A stretch of DNA of 64,000 nt from Olsenella sp. An293 (GTDB lineage: Bacteria; Actinomycetota; Coriobacteriia; Coriobacteriales; Atopobiaceae). The notes under the pieces are model-generated. The model saw only the letters and a program-made list of their open reading frames with translations, searched no databases and had not been told where the DNA came from. Position numbers and translations under genes: made by a program. The stretch lies in contig NZ_NFIT01000003.1 of assembly GCF_002159495.1 (NCBI RefSeq), positions 124,001 through 188,000 on the forward strand, given 5' to 3'. Shown piece by piece: positions 52,906 through 61,923 of the stretch. The first letter of the stretch is position 1. Every line of letters begins with the position of its first letter.

Positions 52906-55515
52906 GTGAATCATCTGAGAAGCAGCCGTCCCGCGGTCGTCGCGGGGCTGGTCGCGACTCTTGGGCTCACGGCGACGCTCGCCGTGGCCCCGGTGACGGC
53001 CGCGGCCGACGAGCTGCCCGCCGCTGTGGAGGGCATCGGGGCCGAGGCCCCGGCGCCCGTCGAGCAGACGGCCGATCAGGCGGGCGCCCTGCCCGCCGGG
53101 CGGTCGGACGACGAGGCGCAGCTGCTCGCCGACGACCCCGGCCAGCCCGCCCAGCCGGCGGACGACGCCATCGTCATCGGCGCCTACGACGAGGGCGCGG
53201 GCAAGCCCGCGAGCGGCGGGCAGGCCCCGACGGCAGATGAGGGCGCTCCCGAGACGCCCGAGACGTCCGCGGTGCCGGAGGCGCCCGCGGACCCCGTCGT
53301 CGACGAGCCCGCGGACGGAGATGCCGCGGCCGACATCCCGACGGCGGAGGAGGGCGAGGCGCAGGTCCCGGGCGGCGAGCAGGCCGCGGGCGAGACGGCG
53401 GACGCCGACGTGACCGAGGACGCCGAGACCGAGGATGCCGCCGACGCCGAGCAGGACGCCGAGCAGGGCGCCGACCCCGAGCTGGACGCCGACGCCGAGG
53501 GCGCCGACGCCGAGCAGGTCGCCGAGGAGGGGCCGATCGAGCCCGCCGCCTCGGAGGACGAGCGGGACGACTCCGTCGCGGTCGAGGCCTCCCAGGCCAA
53601 CTCCTGGGTCAAGGACGAGAGCGGCGCCTACCGCTGGTACGACGCGGCCGGCAACCTCTCGCAGGGCGGCTGGGTCGTCACCGACAAGAACCTCGACAAC
53701 GTCTCGGGTGAGCTGCAGCGCTACTGGATCGAGGCGGACACCGGCGCGCTCGCCTTCTCCAAGCTCCTGACCATCATCGAGAACGGCGTCACCTACTGGT
53801 CCTACGCCACGGCCGACGGCTACGTGGTCCGCGGCAAGCACACCGTGGTCGGCGCGGACGGCAACGTCTACGTCTACCTCGCCGACAACGACGGCCGCCT
53901 CGCCGGCACCGGCTGGGTCGTCTCGGACGCCTACGGCGACGGCCTGCAGCGCTACTGGGTCGACGAGGAGGCCCACGCTGCCGTTGTCGGCTACTCCTCG
54001 GACGGCTGGGACCACTACACCACCGAGAAGGGCTACGTCGCCCGCGGAAAGGTCGCCGCGACCGAGGGGGACCGCCAGCTCGTCTACCTCGCCGACAACG
54101 ACGGCCGCCTCGCCGAGGCCGGCTGGGTCGTCTCGGACGCCTACGGCGACGGCCTGCAGCGCTACTGGGTCGACGCCGAGGCGCACGCCGCCGTGGTCGG
54201 GCCCTCGGCGGACGGCTGGGCCCACTTCACGACCCCCGAGGGCTACGTCGCCCGCGGGTTCGTGAGCTACGGGGACCGCATCTACGTCGCGAACAACGAC
54301 GGCCTGCTCGAGGACCGCGAGGGCTGGCTCGTCACCGACGCCTACGGCCACGGCCTGCAGCGCTACTTCTTCGCCCATGACGAGCTCACCGGCTGCTCCT
54401 TCATCCAGACCGGCTTCTTCCAGGCCGACCTTCTGACCGGCGGCGCCGGCGAGCTGTGGTTCTACGGCAACCCCGAGCTCGGCTACGTGGCCCGCGGCAA
54501 GATGGGCACCAAAAACGGCGTCCTGATCGCCGACAACGACGGCGTGCTCGCGGAGTCCTACGTCGACTTCCCGGAGGGGATGTACGTCACCGACCGCTTT
54601 GACGGCCAGCTCAGGCGCTACTACTTCGTGCGCGTGGACGGCCACCTCTTCGCCAAGACAGGCGTGTTCGTCGTGGACGGCGAGCACTACTTTGGCTATG
54701 AGGACGAGGGCTATCTCGCCATCGGCCGCAGCGCCTACGGCCGCGGCATGATCGTCGCCGACAACGACGGCCGCCTGCTCTGGAGCGACGTCGAGGGCTG
54801 GGTCGTCACCGACCGCTTCGACGGCGCGCCCGAGCGCTACTACCTCTGGGACCTCGGCGGAGGCGTGATGGGCGCGCGGCTGGGCCTGTTCAAGGTCGGC
54901 GCCAACCAGTACTACGGCCGCGAGGACACCGGCTACGTCGTGCGCGGCACCTACACCGCCCCGGGCGGCCAGACCTTCTACGCCGACAACGACGGCAAGC
55001 TCTCCTACACCTTCCTCACCAGCGCCGGCTGGAGCGCCTTGGAGCGCATCAAGGGCCTCTACAGCTGGACCCAGTACCTCATCGCCGTCGACGTCACGAA
55101 CCACCGCACGGTGGTCTTCCAGGGAGGCTACATCCAGTCCAAGGGCTGCTACGGCAACTGGACTCCGCTCTATGACTGGGGCTGCGGGACCGGCAGGCTG
55201 TACTACCACGACGGCGAGGGCACCCCGCGCGGCACCTACACCATCGGCGGCGGAGGCGCAGACTACAACTGGATGCCGGGCGGCTACGTCCCGGGCGGGT
55301 ACCGCACCACCTACTGGGTGAAGAACGACGTGAAGTACTTCACCGGCTTCTTCCTCAACCTGGGCTTCCACTCGACCGTGGGCATCGAGGGCGGCTACAG
55401 CGACTCAAGCCAGCTGGGCGTCAACATCTCCCACGGCTGCATCCGCCTGCTCGAGAAGAACGCCAAGTGGATCTACGACAACGCCCTCCCGGGCACCAAG
55501 GTCGTCGTCTACTAG
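52906..55515 (+). CDS. L,D-transpeptidase (YkuD) with wall-binding repeats
   Basis: An 869-residue secreted wall enzyme. The signal peptide (VVAGLVATLGLTATLAVAPVTAAA) is followed by an acidic Ala/Asp/Glu/Pro-rich linker of about 200 residues. About nine repeats of the form GWVVSDAYGDGLQRYWVD plus a Tyr/Phe-VARGK block plus ADNDGRLA follow. The C-terminal YkuD domain has HSTVGIEGG and the catalytic SHGCIRLLEKNAKW with His, Cys and Arg intact (Cys about residue 846). YkuD enzymes make L,D (3-3) peptidoglycan crosslinks or attach proteins to peptidoglycan. The GTG start has GAGGAGGAG upstream. It lies 35 nt after its paralogue, as a duplicated pair. Confidence 0.92.
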   Translation: MNHLRSSRPAVVAGLVATLGLTATLAVAPVTAAADELPAAVEGIGAEAPAPVEQTADQAGALPAGRSDDEAQLLADDPGQPAQPADDAIVIGAYDEGAGKPASGGQAPTADEGAPETPETSAVPEAPADPVVDEPADGDAAADIPTAEEGEAQVPGGEQAAGETADADVTEDAETEDAADAEQDAEQGADPELDADAEGADAEQVAEEGPIEPAASEDERDDSVAVEASQANSWVKDESGAYRWYDAAGNLSQGGWVVTDKNLDNVSGELQRYWIEADTGALAFSKLLTIIENGVTYWSYATADGYVVRGKHTVVGADGNVYVYLADNDGRLAGTGWVVSDAYGDGLQRYWVDEEAHAAVVGYSSDGWDHYTTEKGYVARGKVAATEGDRQLVYLADNDGRLAEAGWVVSDAYGDGLQRYWVDAEAHAAVVGPSADGWAHFTTPEGYVARGFVSYGDRIYVANNDGLLEDREGWLVTDAYGHGLQRYFFAHDELTGCSFIQTGFFQADLLTGGAGELWFYGNPELGYVARGKMGTKNGVLIADNDGVLAESYVDFPEGMYVTDRFDGQLRRYYFVRVDGHLFAKTGVFVVDGEHYFGYEDEGYLAIGRSAYGRGMIVADNDGRLLWSDVEGWVVTDRFDGAPERYYLWDLGGGVMGARLGLFKVGANQYYGREDTGYVVRGTYTAPGGQTFYADNDGKLSYTFLTSAGWSALERIKGLYSWTQYLIAVDVTNHRTVVFQGGYIQSKGCYGNWTPLYDWGCGTGRLYYHDGEGTPRGTYTIGGGGADYNWMPGGYVPGGYRTTYWVKNDVKYFTGFFLNLGFHSTVGIEGGYSDSSQLGVNISHGCIRLLEKNAKWIYDNALPGTKVVVY

Positions 55516-55553
55516 GCCGCGCGGGCGGACGCCCGCGACGATGCGGTAAGATT

Positions 55554-55582
55554 GCCACGGCGGGGCGTATCCCCGCCGTGGC
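55554..55582. terminator. Strong 12-bp stem-loop before the ACP gene
   Basis: GCCACGGCGGGG and CCCCGCCGTGGC form a perfect 12-bp stem with a 5-nt loop, 38 nt after the transpeptidase stop. The following bases are not a clean T run, so it may be a terminator for the upstream gene or a leader hairpin of the ACP operon. A TAAGAT -10-like box lies just before it at about 55546. Confidence 0.6.
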
Positions 55583-55609
55583 ATCGTCGTATCTATGAGG
55601 AGAGCATCA

Positions 55610-55843
55610 ATGAAGCTTGAGAAGCTGGTCGCGGACACCCTCGCCATTCCCGTCGAGCGGGTGAGCGACTCCCTTTCCATCGACGACTGCGACGAGTGGA
55701 CCTCGATGAGGCAGGTCGCGCTCATCTCCGCCCTCGAGAGCGCCTACGCCACCGAGTTCGACATCATGGAGTCCATCGAGATGGACTCGGTCGGCGCCAT
55801 CCGCGAGGTGCTCGAGGCCAAGGGCGTCGAGCTCGATGGCTAG
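55610..55843 (+). CDS. Acyl carrier protein
   Basis: A 77-residue acidic four-helix ACP. The phosphopantetheine serine is probably Ser32 in DEWTSMRQVALIS, where the usual DSL is changed to TSM. The acidic helix II/III pattern (ESAYATEFDIMESIEMDSV) is kept. It is a dedicated ACP, not the fatty-acid one, to judge from its place: it overlaps the AMP ligase by 8 nt. Similar ACP-ligase pairs charge an acid and hand it to an acyltransferase (as in D-alanylation or glycan acylation). GAGGAG precedes the ATG at 55610. Confidence 0.85.
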   Translation: MKLEKLVADTLAIPVERVSDSLSIDDCDEWTSMRQVALISALESAYATEFDIMESIEMDSVGAIREVLEAKGVELDG

Positions 55844-57320
55844 GGTGCTGCCCGGCACCTCCGTCGCCGCCTGCGTCGCCCGCCGCGCCGAGGAGCGTCC
55901 CGGCGCCGCGGCGCTCGTCGTGGGGGGCGAGGAGGTCTCCTACGGGCGCCTCTGGGCCGCCGCGACGTCCTTCTCGGCGCTTCTTGCTTCCAAGGGGGTG
56001 GGGCGCGGGGACCGCGTGCTGCTCCACGCCCGCCACAGCCTACCCTACGTGGCCGCCTACCTGGGCGCCACGCGCCTCGGAGCCGTGGCCGTCCCCTACG
56101 AGGAGGGCCTTCCCGAGGCCTCGGTCCGCGAGCTCGCCGAGCGCGTCGGCGCCGCCGCTGCCCTGAGCCCCTCGCCGGTCCCCGGCGTCGCGGCGTGGCT
56201 TTCCGAGGACGAGGCGCCCGCCGAGCCGGACGCCCCCTGGGAGGGCCTGCCGCCCGAGGCGTCAGAGCTCGCCGAGCTGCTGCTCACGACGGGCACGACC
56301 GGGCGCTCGAAGGTCGTCGAGCTCTCGCACGGGGCGGTCATGTCCGTGATCGAGAACATCGTCGAGGCGACGGGCATCGAGGACGACAACGTCTCGCTCG
56401 TGCCCATGCCCCTGAACCACGTCTTTGCCCTCCGCCGCCTCCAGACGGGGCTCGTCATGGGGGCCACCGTCGTGCTGCTGAACGGCGTGGCCTCGCTCAA
56501 GCGCGTCTTCGGGGCTCTCTCGGGCAACCGGGTGACGTCGCTCAGCCTCGTTCCCTCGGCGCTCGCCTACATCCAGCGGGCGACCAAGGACTACCTCGGG
56601 ACCTTCGACGGCCAGATCCGCTTCGTCGAGTCGAGCTCGGCGCCGCTTCCCGCCGCCACGCGCCAGTGGCTGCGCACGGTCCTGCCGAGCGCGCGCCTGT
56701 ACAACTCCTACGGCTGCACCGAGTCCACGGCCTGCTGCATGCTCGAGTACAGCCACCGCGCCGACGACGGCGCCTGCGTGGGCGCCCCCTGCGCCACGGC
56801 GAGGATCGAGATCGTCGACCCCCGCAGCGGCGAGCCGCTCGCCGAGGGCGCAGGGCGCATCGTCATCGGCGGCTCCGCCGTGATGAGCGGCTACTGGGGC
56901 GACGAGGAGGCGACGGCCGCCACGCTGCGCGACGGGCGCGTCTTCACCAACGACCTGGGCTATCTGCGCGACGGCGAGCTCTACGTGCGCGGCCGCATCG
57001 ACGACGTCGCCATCATCGGAGGCCACAACGTCTCGCCCGTGGAGGTCGAGGAGGCCATCGGCGCCTGCCCGCTCGTGGCGGAGTGCGCCTGCGTGAAGGG
57101 CTCCGACCCCATCACCGGAGACAGCCTCGCGCTCTTCGTCGTGTGGGGGGAGAGAAAAGACGACGAGGCCCTCGCCGCCTTCATGCGCGAGCGCCTCGAG
57201 CCGTTCAAGGTCCCCTCCGTGGTGCGCACGGTCGACGCCATCCCGCGAACCTACAACGGCAAGGTCGACCGCAAGCCGCTCGTGGCGGCGCTTGCGGGAG
57301 AGGGCGAGGTGGGCGCATGA
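55836..57320 (+). CDS. AMP-forming acyl-CoA/ACP ligase
   Basis: A 494-residue adenylate-forming enzyme. Core motifs are LLLTTGTTGRSKVVELSH (P-loop A3), YNSYGCTESTAC (A5), NDLGYLRDGELYVRGRIDD (A7/A8) and the C-terminal lysine motif PRTYNGKVDRK (A10). It activates a carboxylic acid with ATP and loads it onto a thiol, most likely the ACP whose gene overlaps its start. It overlaps the NeuD-like gene by 4 nt at the other end. The acid is not evident; candidates are a short fatty, hydroxy or amino acid. Confidence 0.9.
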   Translation: MARVLPGTSVAACVARRAEERPGAAALVVGGEEVSYGRLWAAATSFSALLASKGVGRGDRVLLHARHSLPYVAAYLGATRLGAVAVPYEEGLPEASVRELAERVGAAAALSPSPVPGVAAWLSEDEAPAEPDAPWEGLPPEASELAELLLTTGTTGRSKVVELSHGAVMSVIENIVEATGIEDDNVSLVPMPLNHVFALRRLQTGLVMGATVVLLNGVASLKRVFGALSGNRVTSLSLVPSALAYIQRATKDYLGTFDGQIRFVESSSAPLPAATRQWLRTVLPSARLYNSYGCTESTACCMLEYSHRADDGACVGAPCATARIEIVDPRSGEPLAEGAGRIVIGGSAVMSGYWGDEEATAATLRDGRVFTNDLGYLRDGELYVRGRIDDVAIIGGHNVSPVEVEEAIGACPLVAECACVKGSDPITGDSLALFVVWGERKDDEALAAFMRERLEPFKVPSVVRTVDAIPRTYNGKVDRKPLVAALAGEGEVGA

Positions 57321-57976
57321 TCTTGGCCATCTACGGCACGGGCGGCACGGGTCGCGAGGTCCACGAGATCGTCCGCGACGTCGACCCCTCCGGCGAGCGC
57401 TGGGAGGAGGTCGTCTTCGTCGACGACGTGACCGACGCCCGCGAGCTGTACGGCTCGCGCGTCATGCCCTTCTCGCGCCTCGCCTCCGAGCTTTCCCCCG
57501 AGCGGGTCGAGTTCGTCGTCGCGGTGGGCGAGCCCACCTCGCGCGAGCTGCTCTTTGACCGCGTCACCGAGGCGGGCTACGGGCTCGCCACCATCGTCCA
57601 CCCCACCGCGCACGTCTCACCGAGCGCCCGGCTGGGCGCCGGCGTCTTCGTCAAGATGCAGAGCATCGTCTCGGCCGAGGCCGTCCTCGAGGACAACGTC
57701 TTCGTCCAGGCGGACGTCATCGTCGGCCACGATGTCCACGTGGGCCGCCACACCCAGATCTCTGCGTTCTCGCACATCGCCGGCAACGCGAGCCTGGGGC
57801 AGCGGTGCTACCTGGGCGTGCGGGCATCCGTGCGCGAGGAGTGCCGGATGGGGGACGACGTCGTGTGCGCGATGGGCGCCGTCGTGATGGAGAAGCGCGT
57901 CCCCTCGCGCGTCCTCGCCATGGGAAACCCCGCTCGCTACGTGCGGCGCAAGGCGGGGAGCAAGGTGTTTGGCTAG
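57317..57976 (+). CDS. NeuD-like left-handed beta-helix acyltransferase
   Basis: A 219-residue protein of the NeuD/PglD family: an N-terminal Rossmann-like domain (AIYGTGGTGREVHEIVRDVD) followed by hexapeptide repeats that form a left-handed beta-helix (IVHPTAHVSPSARLGAG through AMGNPARYVRRK). The catalytic His candidate is HDVHVG in the repeats. Family members O- or N-acylate sugar nucleotides using an acyl-thioester. Lying inside an operon with an ACP and a ligase, it may use an acyl-ACP rather than acetyl-CoA. It starts in an ATGA overlap with the ligase. Confidence 0.9.
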   Translation: MILAIYGTGGTGREVHEIVRDVDPSGERWEEVVFVDDVTDARELYGSRVMPFSRLASELSPERVEFVVAVGEPTSRELLFDRVTEAGYGLATIVHPTAHVSPSARLGAGVFVKMQSIVSAEAVLEDNVFVQADVIVGHDVHVGRHTQISAFSHIAGNASLGQRCYLGVRASVREECRMGDDVVCAMGAVVMEKRVPSRVLAMGNPARYVRRKAGSKVFG

Positions 57977-57985
57977 GAGGTTGCC

Positions 57986-58888
57986 ATGAAGCGGGTTCTC
58001 ATCGTGGGCGCCGGGAACGTGGGGTCGGCGGCTGCGCACACGATCGCCCTGAGGGGCCTGGCCGACGAGGTCGTCCTCTTCGACCGCCGCGCCGCCCGGG
58101 CCGACGCCGAGGCCCGCGACCTCATGTGCGCGCTTCCCAGGATGGGGGCGCGCGCCGTGGTGCGCGCCGGCTCGCCCGAGGAGTGCGCGGGCGCCGAGGC
58201 GCTCGTCGTCTGCGCGTCCGCGCCGGCCCGCCTGGGCCAATCGAGAAACGACATGCTCGTCAAGAACGCCCAGATCGTGCGCGACACGGTGTCCGCCGCC
58301 GAGGCCGCGGGCTTCTCGGGGCTCTACCTCATCGTGAGCAACCCCGTCGACCTGCTCGCCCACCTGGTCGTCGACGAGCTGGGAGTTTCCTGCGAGCGCG
58401 TCGCGGGTACCGGCACCCTGCTCGACTCGCTGCGCCTCGAGGACCTCATTCGCGCGCGGCTCGGCGCCGCCGAGGCGTGCGCGCTCGCCCTCGGGGAGCA
58501 CGGCGAGGGCCTCACGGTCGACTGGGGCCGCACGCTCGCGGACGGCGCCGAGGTCCCCGAAGCCGAGCGCCCCGGGCTCGTCCGCGCCACCGTCGACGAG
58601 GCCTACGAGATCATGAAGGGCAAGGGCAGCACGAGCTACGGCATCGCGCTCGCGGTCGCGACCGTCCTCGAGGCGCGCGAGCGCCGCGACGGGAGGGTCC
58701 TGCCGCTCTCCGTGGCGGCTCGGGGCGCCTACGGCATCGACGACATGACCCTGGCGCTGCCGGTCTCCTTTGGTCCGGACGGGGCCCCCGTCGTCCGCGA
58801 GCTCGAGCTCGACGCGGCGTCGGTCGGGCGGCTCCGGGAGGTCGCCCGTGCCATGCGGGAGGCCTACGAGGCCGGCAGGCAGGGCTGA
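57986..58888 (+). CDS. Lactate dehydrogenase-family 2-hydroxyacid dehydrogenase
   Basis: A 300-residue NAD-dependent enzyme of the L-LDH/MDH family. The nucleotide site GAGNVGSAAAHTIALRG is near the start, VSNPVDLLAHL follows, GEHGEG holds the catalytic His, DSLRL the substrate-binding Arg and KGSTSYGI the active-site Thr. In the specificity loop (SAPARLGQSRND) the position that is Gln in LDH and Arg in MDH appears to be Ala, so the substrate may be a bulkier 2-oxo or 2-hydroxy acid. It lies 9 nt after the acyltransferase gene in a glycan operon, an unusual place for central metabolism. Confidence 0.87.
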   Translation: MKRVLIVGAGNVGSAAAHTIALRGLADEVVLFDRRAARADAEARDLMCALPRMGARAVVRAGSPEECAGAEALVVCASAPARLGQSRNDMLVKNAQIVRDTVSAAEAAGFSGLYLIVSNPVDLLAHLVVDELGVSCERVAGTGTLLDSLRLEDLIRARLGAAEACALALGEHGEGLTVDWGRTLADGAEVPEAERPGLVRATVDEAYEIMKGKGSTSYGIALAVATVLEARERRDGRVLPLSVAARGAYGIDDMTLALPVSFGPDGAPVVRELELDAASVGRLREVARAMREAYEAGRQG

Positions 58889-58914
58889 GGCCGCGCGAGG
58901 GCCAGGGGGCGACG

Positions 58915-61860
58915 ATGAGACACCTTGAGAGAAGCGGGGGAGCGAGAAGCCCCTTGGGCCGCGCCTCGGCGCTCTGGGCGGCCTGCACGGCGCTCGTCGT
59001 CGCGTGCCTTTCCCGGGCGGGCGGCCTCGCGCTCGCCCAGTCGGTCGCGCTCTCGTCCTTCTCGGACCGCGCCATGGGGCAGGCGGTCTCCTCCGGGGTC
59101 GACGTCTCGGGCGTCGTCGGGGGCTACTACGGCCTGCTCGCGCTGCTGCTCGTCGCGCTCGTCGCGGCGCTTTGTGCCTCCGCGCTCCTCTCGCGCTGGG
59201 CCGGGGCGGGCCCTTTTGCCGAGGGCGGCGACGCGGCGCGCTTCGAGCGCGCCTCCCTCGAGTACGGCCTGGTCTGCGCGTTTCTCGGCGGGTGGGCGCT
59301 CGTCACGGGCGCCGAGCTCGCCCCGCTCGTCCTGTGCTACCTCGGCTGCACCCTCCACCTCGTCCTCGCGGCGCTCTCCCGGCGCCTCGGCGCGCCCTCC
59401 TACGAGCTGACGTCGGGCGCGCTTCTCGCCCTCTTCCCGCTGGGCGTCTTCCTGCTCACCTCCGTCTCCCTCGCGCAGGGCGCGCTCACGGGGGCCCTCT
59501 GCGCGAGCGTCGCGCTCGCCGTCGCCCTCGTCGGCGGCTGCGTCGCGCTCTTTTTGGGGCCGTATCGCCGCGACGCGGACCGCTTCTCGGCGGCGCTCGC
59601 CCGCGCGGGCGTGCCGCTCCTCGCGTCCTGCGCCGCCAACCCCGTCCTGCTCGAGCTGAAAAACGTCCTCGTCGCCCGCGGCGTCATCGCCGCCGGGCGG
59701 CCCTTCGCCGTCTACGCCCTGCTGACCGCCTGCTGCGGCGCGGCCGGCCTCGTCCTTCTCGCCCGCGACGCGAGGGGGGACCGGCGCGTGCCGGACGCCG
59801 GCCTCTGGCGGCGCCGGGCGGCGGCCCTGCTCGTCGTCGCGGTGGTGCTCTCGGCCTGGCAGCCCCCCGTCACCGTGGAGTACGGCACGGAGTACTTCGA
59901 GAGCTCCAACCACGGGATCGCCCTGGACGCGCTCTTCCGCCGAGGCGAGGTGCCGCTCGTCGAGAACTTCGACGCGCACATGCTCATGCGCGAGCTCACG
60001 GGCATCCTCTACTACCTGCTCAACCCCTACGAGCCGTGGGGTTACCTCGTCTACCAGCTGCTCGTCAACGTCCCGCTGACGCTCGTGCTCTACCTGGCGC
60101 TTTCGCGCGTGCTGCCCGCCCGCGCCGCAGCGCTCTGGACGGTCGCCTCGCCCGCGCTGCTGCTGACGGCGGGCTCTCGCTACCTGCTGCCCTCGCTCGC
60201 CTATGCCGTGGTGGCGCTGCTCGCCCTCTGGGCGGCGGTGAGGAGGCCGTCGGCGCCGCGCTACGCGCTGCTGTGGCTCTCGGTGGCGCTGCTGTGCCTT
60301 CTGGGGCTCGACTCCGGCCTCGCGGGCATCGTGGCCACGGCGGTGACCCTCGCCCTCGTCTGGGCCCAGGACCGCTCGCGCGTGAGGTGGGGGAGGGCAG
60401 CGGCAACGGGCGTCGCCGTCGCGGCGGGCTTCCTCCTGCTGTGGGTGGCGGTCTGCGCCCTGAAGGGGATCGACCCCGTGGGCCGCCTCGCCGAGTTCGT
60501 CTCCACCGCCGCCTCGAACGCCAACTGGGCCACCTGGCCGGTCGCGGACGTCTCCTCGGTCGCCTTTGGCGTCTACTACCTCGTCGTTCCCGCCGCGGTC
60601 CTTCTCGCCCTCGTCGCGCACGTCGTCTCGCGGCGCTCCCGCGAGGCCTTCCGGGGCGGCGGCATGGTCGCGGCCACGTGGGTCGCGTTCGCGTTCTTCG
60701 CAGTCTTCTACCTTGCCAACCTGAGCCGTGGCGTCGTGCGGCACAACCTCGCGGAGGGAAACGTCGCCGTGCTGCTCTCGACCTCGGGGCTCGCGGCGCT
60801 CTCGCTCGTGTTGCACCGGGGCCTCGCCTCGGGGGAGGATGGCGTGAGGTCCTTCGGCCGCTTCGTCGCGGCGAGCGGGGTCGTGACGCTGCTCTTCCTG
60901 CTGCCCGTCTCCGAGGGCGTGGACTACGCGACGCGCTTCGAGAGCGCCGCCTCGCTCGCCCTCGAGCAGTGGGCCTCGACGGACGCCTACAAGACCGACC
61001 CCGAGCCCGGCTCGCGCGTCACGGGCTCCTCGAGGGTCGACGAGACCCTCGTGGGGCTGCTCGACGCGACGCTCGCGGAGGGTGAGACCTTCCTCGACCT
61101 CTCCGGCTCGGGCTACCTCTATGCCGTGACGGGGCGCGAGAGCCCGCTCTACGTCAACCAGGCCCCGGCCATGATCAGCGGCGACTCCGGCCAGCTGCGC
61201 GCCCTGGCGCAGATCGAGGAGGCCGACCCCGCCCTCGTCCTCATGCCGAGCTCGGCGGGCACGGCCATCGACGGCCTCGACACCTGCCTCAAGTACTACC
61301 GCCTCTTCGAGCGCGTCTACGAGGGCTACGAGCCGCTCGCGCGCCTCGACGGGGCGAGCTACGACGTGTGGTGCCGTGCCGGCGAGCGCGACCGGCTGCT
61401 CGAGGCCCTCTCCGAGGCGCTGCCCGAGGGCTCCTGGGCGGCCGTCGAGGGCTACGACCCGCTGCCCGGCCCCGGGCTCGGGCTCGTCCCGCTCGTCTGG
61501 GCGGAGCTCGACGAGAGGGGCGCCTGGGACCAGCCGGTCGAGGCCGAGGCGGGCGTCGAGCTCCCGCGCGCCCTGGGCGCGGGCGAGTCTCTCGGGTTCG
61601 GGCTCCCCGAGGGCGTCGGCGCGCGCCCGGCCTACCTGGCGCTCACGGTGGACGCGTCCTCGGACGCCACGATGACGCTCACGATCGGCGCGGGCGCGCA
61701 GGAGCGAGCCGTGAGCTTTGGCGTGGGCGCGGGCGAGCACCGCTACCTCGTGCGGGTGTCCGCCTACTACCAGTGGTGGGAGAGCGCCTCGCCTGCGCTC
61801 TCCGTCGAGGCGAGCGCCCCCGTAAGCATTGTGGACGCCGCCGTCCTCGCGGGGGACTGA
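58915..61860 (+). CDS. Large GT-C-like polytopic membrane protein
   Basis: A 981-residue protein. The first 750 residues hold about 16-18 membrane helices, and the last 230 form a soluble extracytoplasmic domain (from about SGSGYLYAVTGRESPLYVNQ onward, with a beta-rich end). The first large loop after about residue 315 contains EYFESSNHGIALDALFRR, GEVPLVENFDAHML and LNPYEPWGYL, similar in kind to GT-C mannosyltransferase-type proteins. No DXD motif is certain. The ATG at 58915 has a weak GGGGGC upstream. It follows the dehydrogenase by 26 nt and probably transfers or polymerises a sugar outside the membrane. I do not recognise a named family. Confidence 0.72.
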   Translation: MRHLERSGGARSPLGRASALWAACTALVVACLSRAGGLALAQSVALSSFSDRAMGQAVSSGVDVSGVVGGYYGLLALLLVALVAALCASALLSRWAGAGPFAEGGDAARFERASLEYGLVCAFLGGWALVTGAELAPLVLCYLGCTLHLVLAALSRRLGAPSYELTSGALLALFPLGVFLLTSVSLAQGALTGALCASVALAVALVGGCVALFLGPYRRDADRFSAALARAGVPLLASCAANPVLLELKNVLVARGVIAAGRPFAVYALLTACCGAAGLVLLARDARGDRRVPDAGLWRRRAAALLVVAVVLSAWQPPVTVEYGTEYFESSNHGIALDALFRRGEVPLVENFDAHMLMRELTGILYYLLNPYEPWGYLVYQLLVNVPLTLVLYLALSRVLPARAAALWTVASPALLLTAGSRYLLPSLAYAVVALLALWAAVRRPSAPRYALLWLSVALLCLLGLDSGLAGIVATAVTLALVWAQDRSRVRWGRAAATGVAVAAGFLLLWVAVCALKGIDPVGRLAEFVSTAASNANWATWPVADVSSVAFGVYYLVVPAAVLLALVAHVVSRRSREAFRGGGMVAATWVAFAFFAVFYLANLSRGVVRHNLAEGNVAVLLSTSGLAALSLVLHRGLASGEDGVRSFGRFVAASGVVTLLFLLPVSEGVDYATRFESAASLALEQWASTDAYKTDPEPGSRVTGSSRVDETLVGLLDATLAEGETFLDLSGSGYLYAVTGRESPLYVNQAPAMISGDSGQLRALAQIEEADPALVLMPSSAGTAIDGLDTCLKYYRLFERVYEGYEPLARLDGASYDVWCRAGERDRLLEALSEALPEGSWAAVEGYDPLPGPGLGLVPLVWAELDERGAWDQPVEAEAGVELPRALGAGESLGFGLPEGVGARPAYLALTVDASSDATMTLTIGAGAQERAVSFGVGAGEHRYLVRVSAYYQWWESASPALSVEASAPVSIVDAAVLAGD

Positions 61861-61923
61861 CGGCCCGAGCCGCTGTGCTAAGATGCTTCGGAGTTATGTG
61901 ACGTGAGACAAGGGAGGTTTCCA

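Noticed and set aside
58864-61740. 958-codon minus-strand open frame
   Set aside because: Antisense shadow of the membrane protein gene, with Glu/Arg/His-rich unnatural composition.
57805-61860. 1351-codon plus-strand open frame
   Set aside because: The first part is a shadow of the NeuD-like and dehydrogenase genes; the real gene in this frame starts at 58915.
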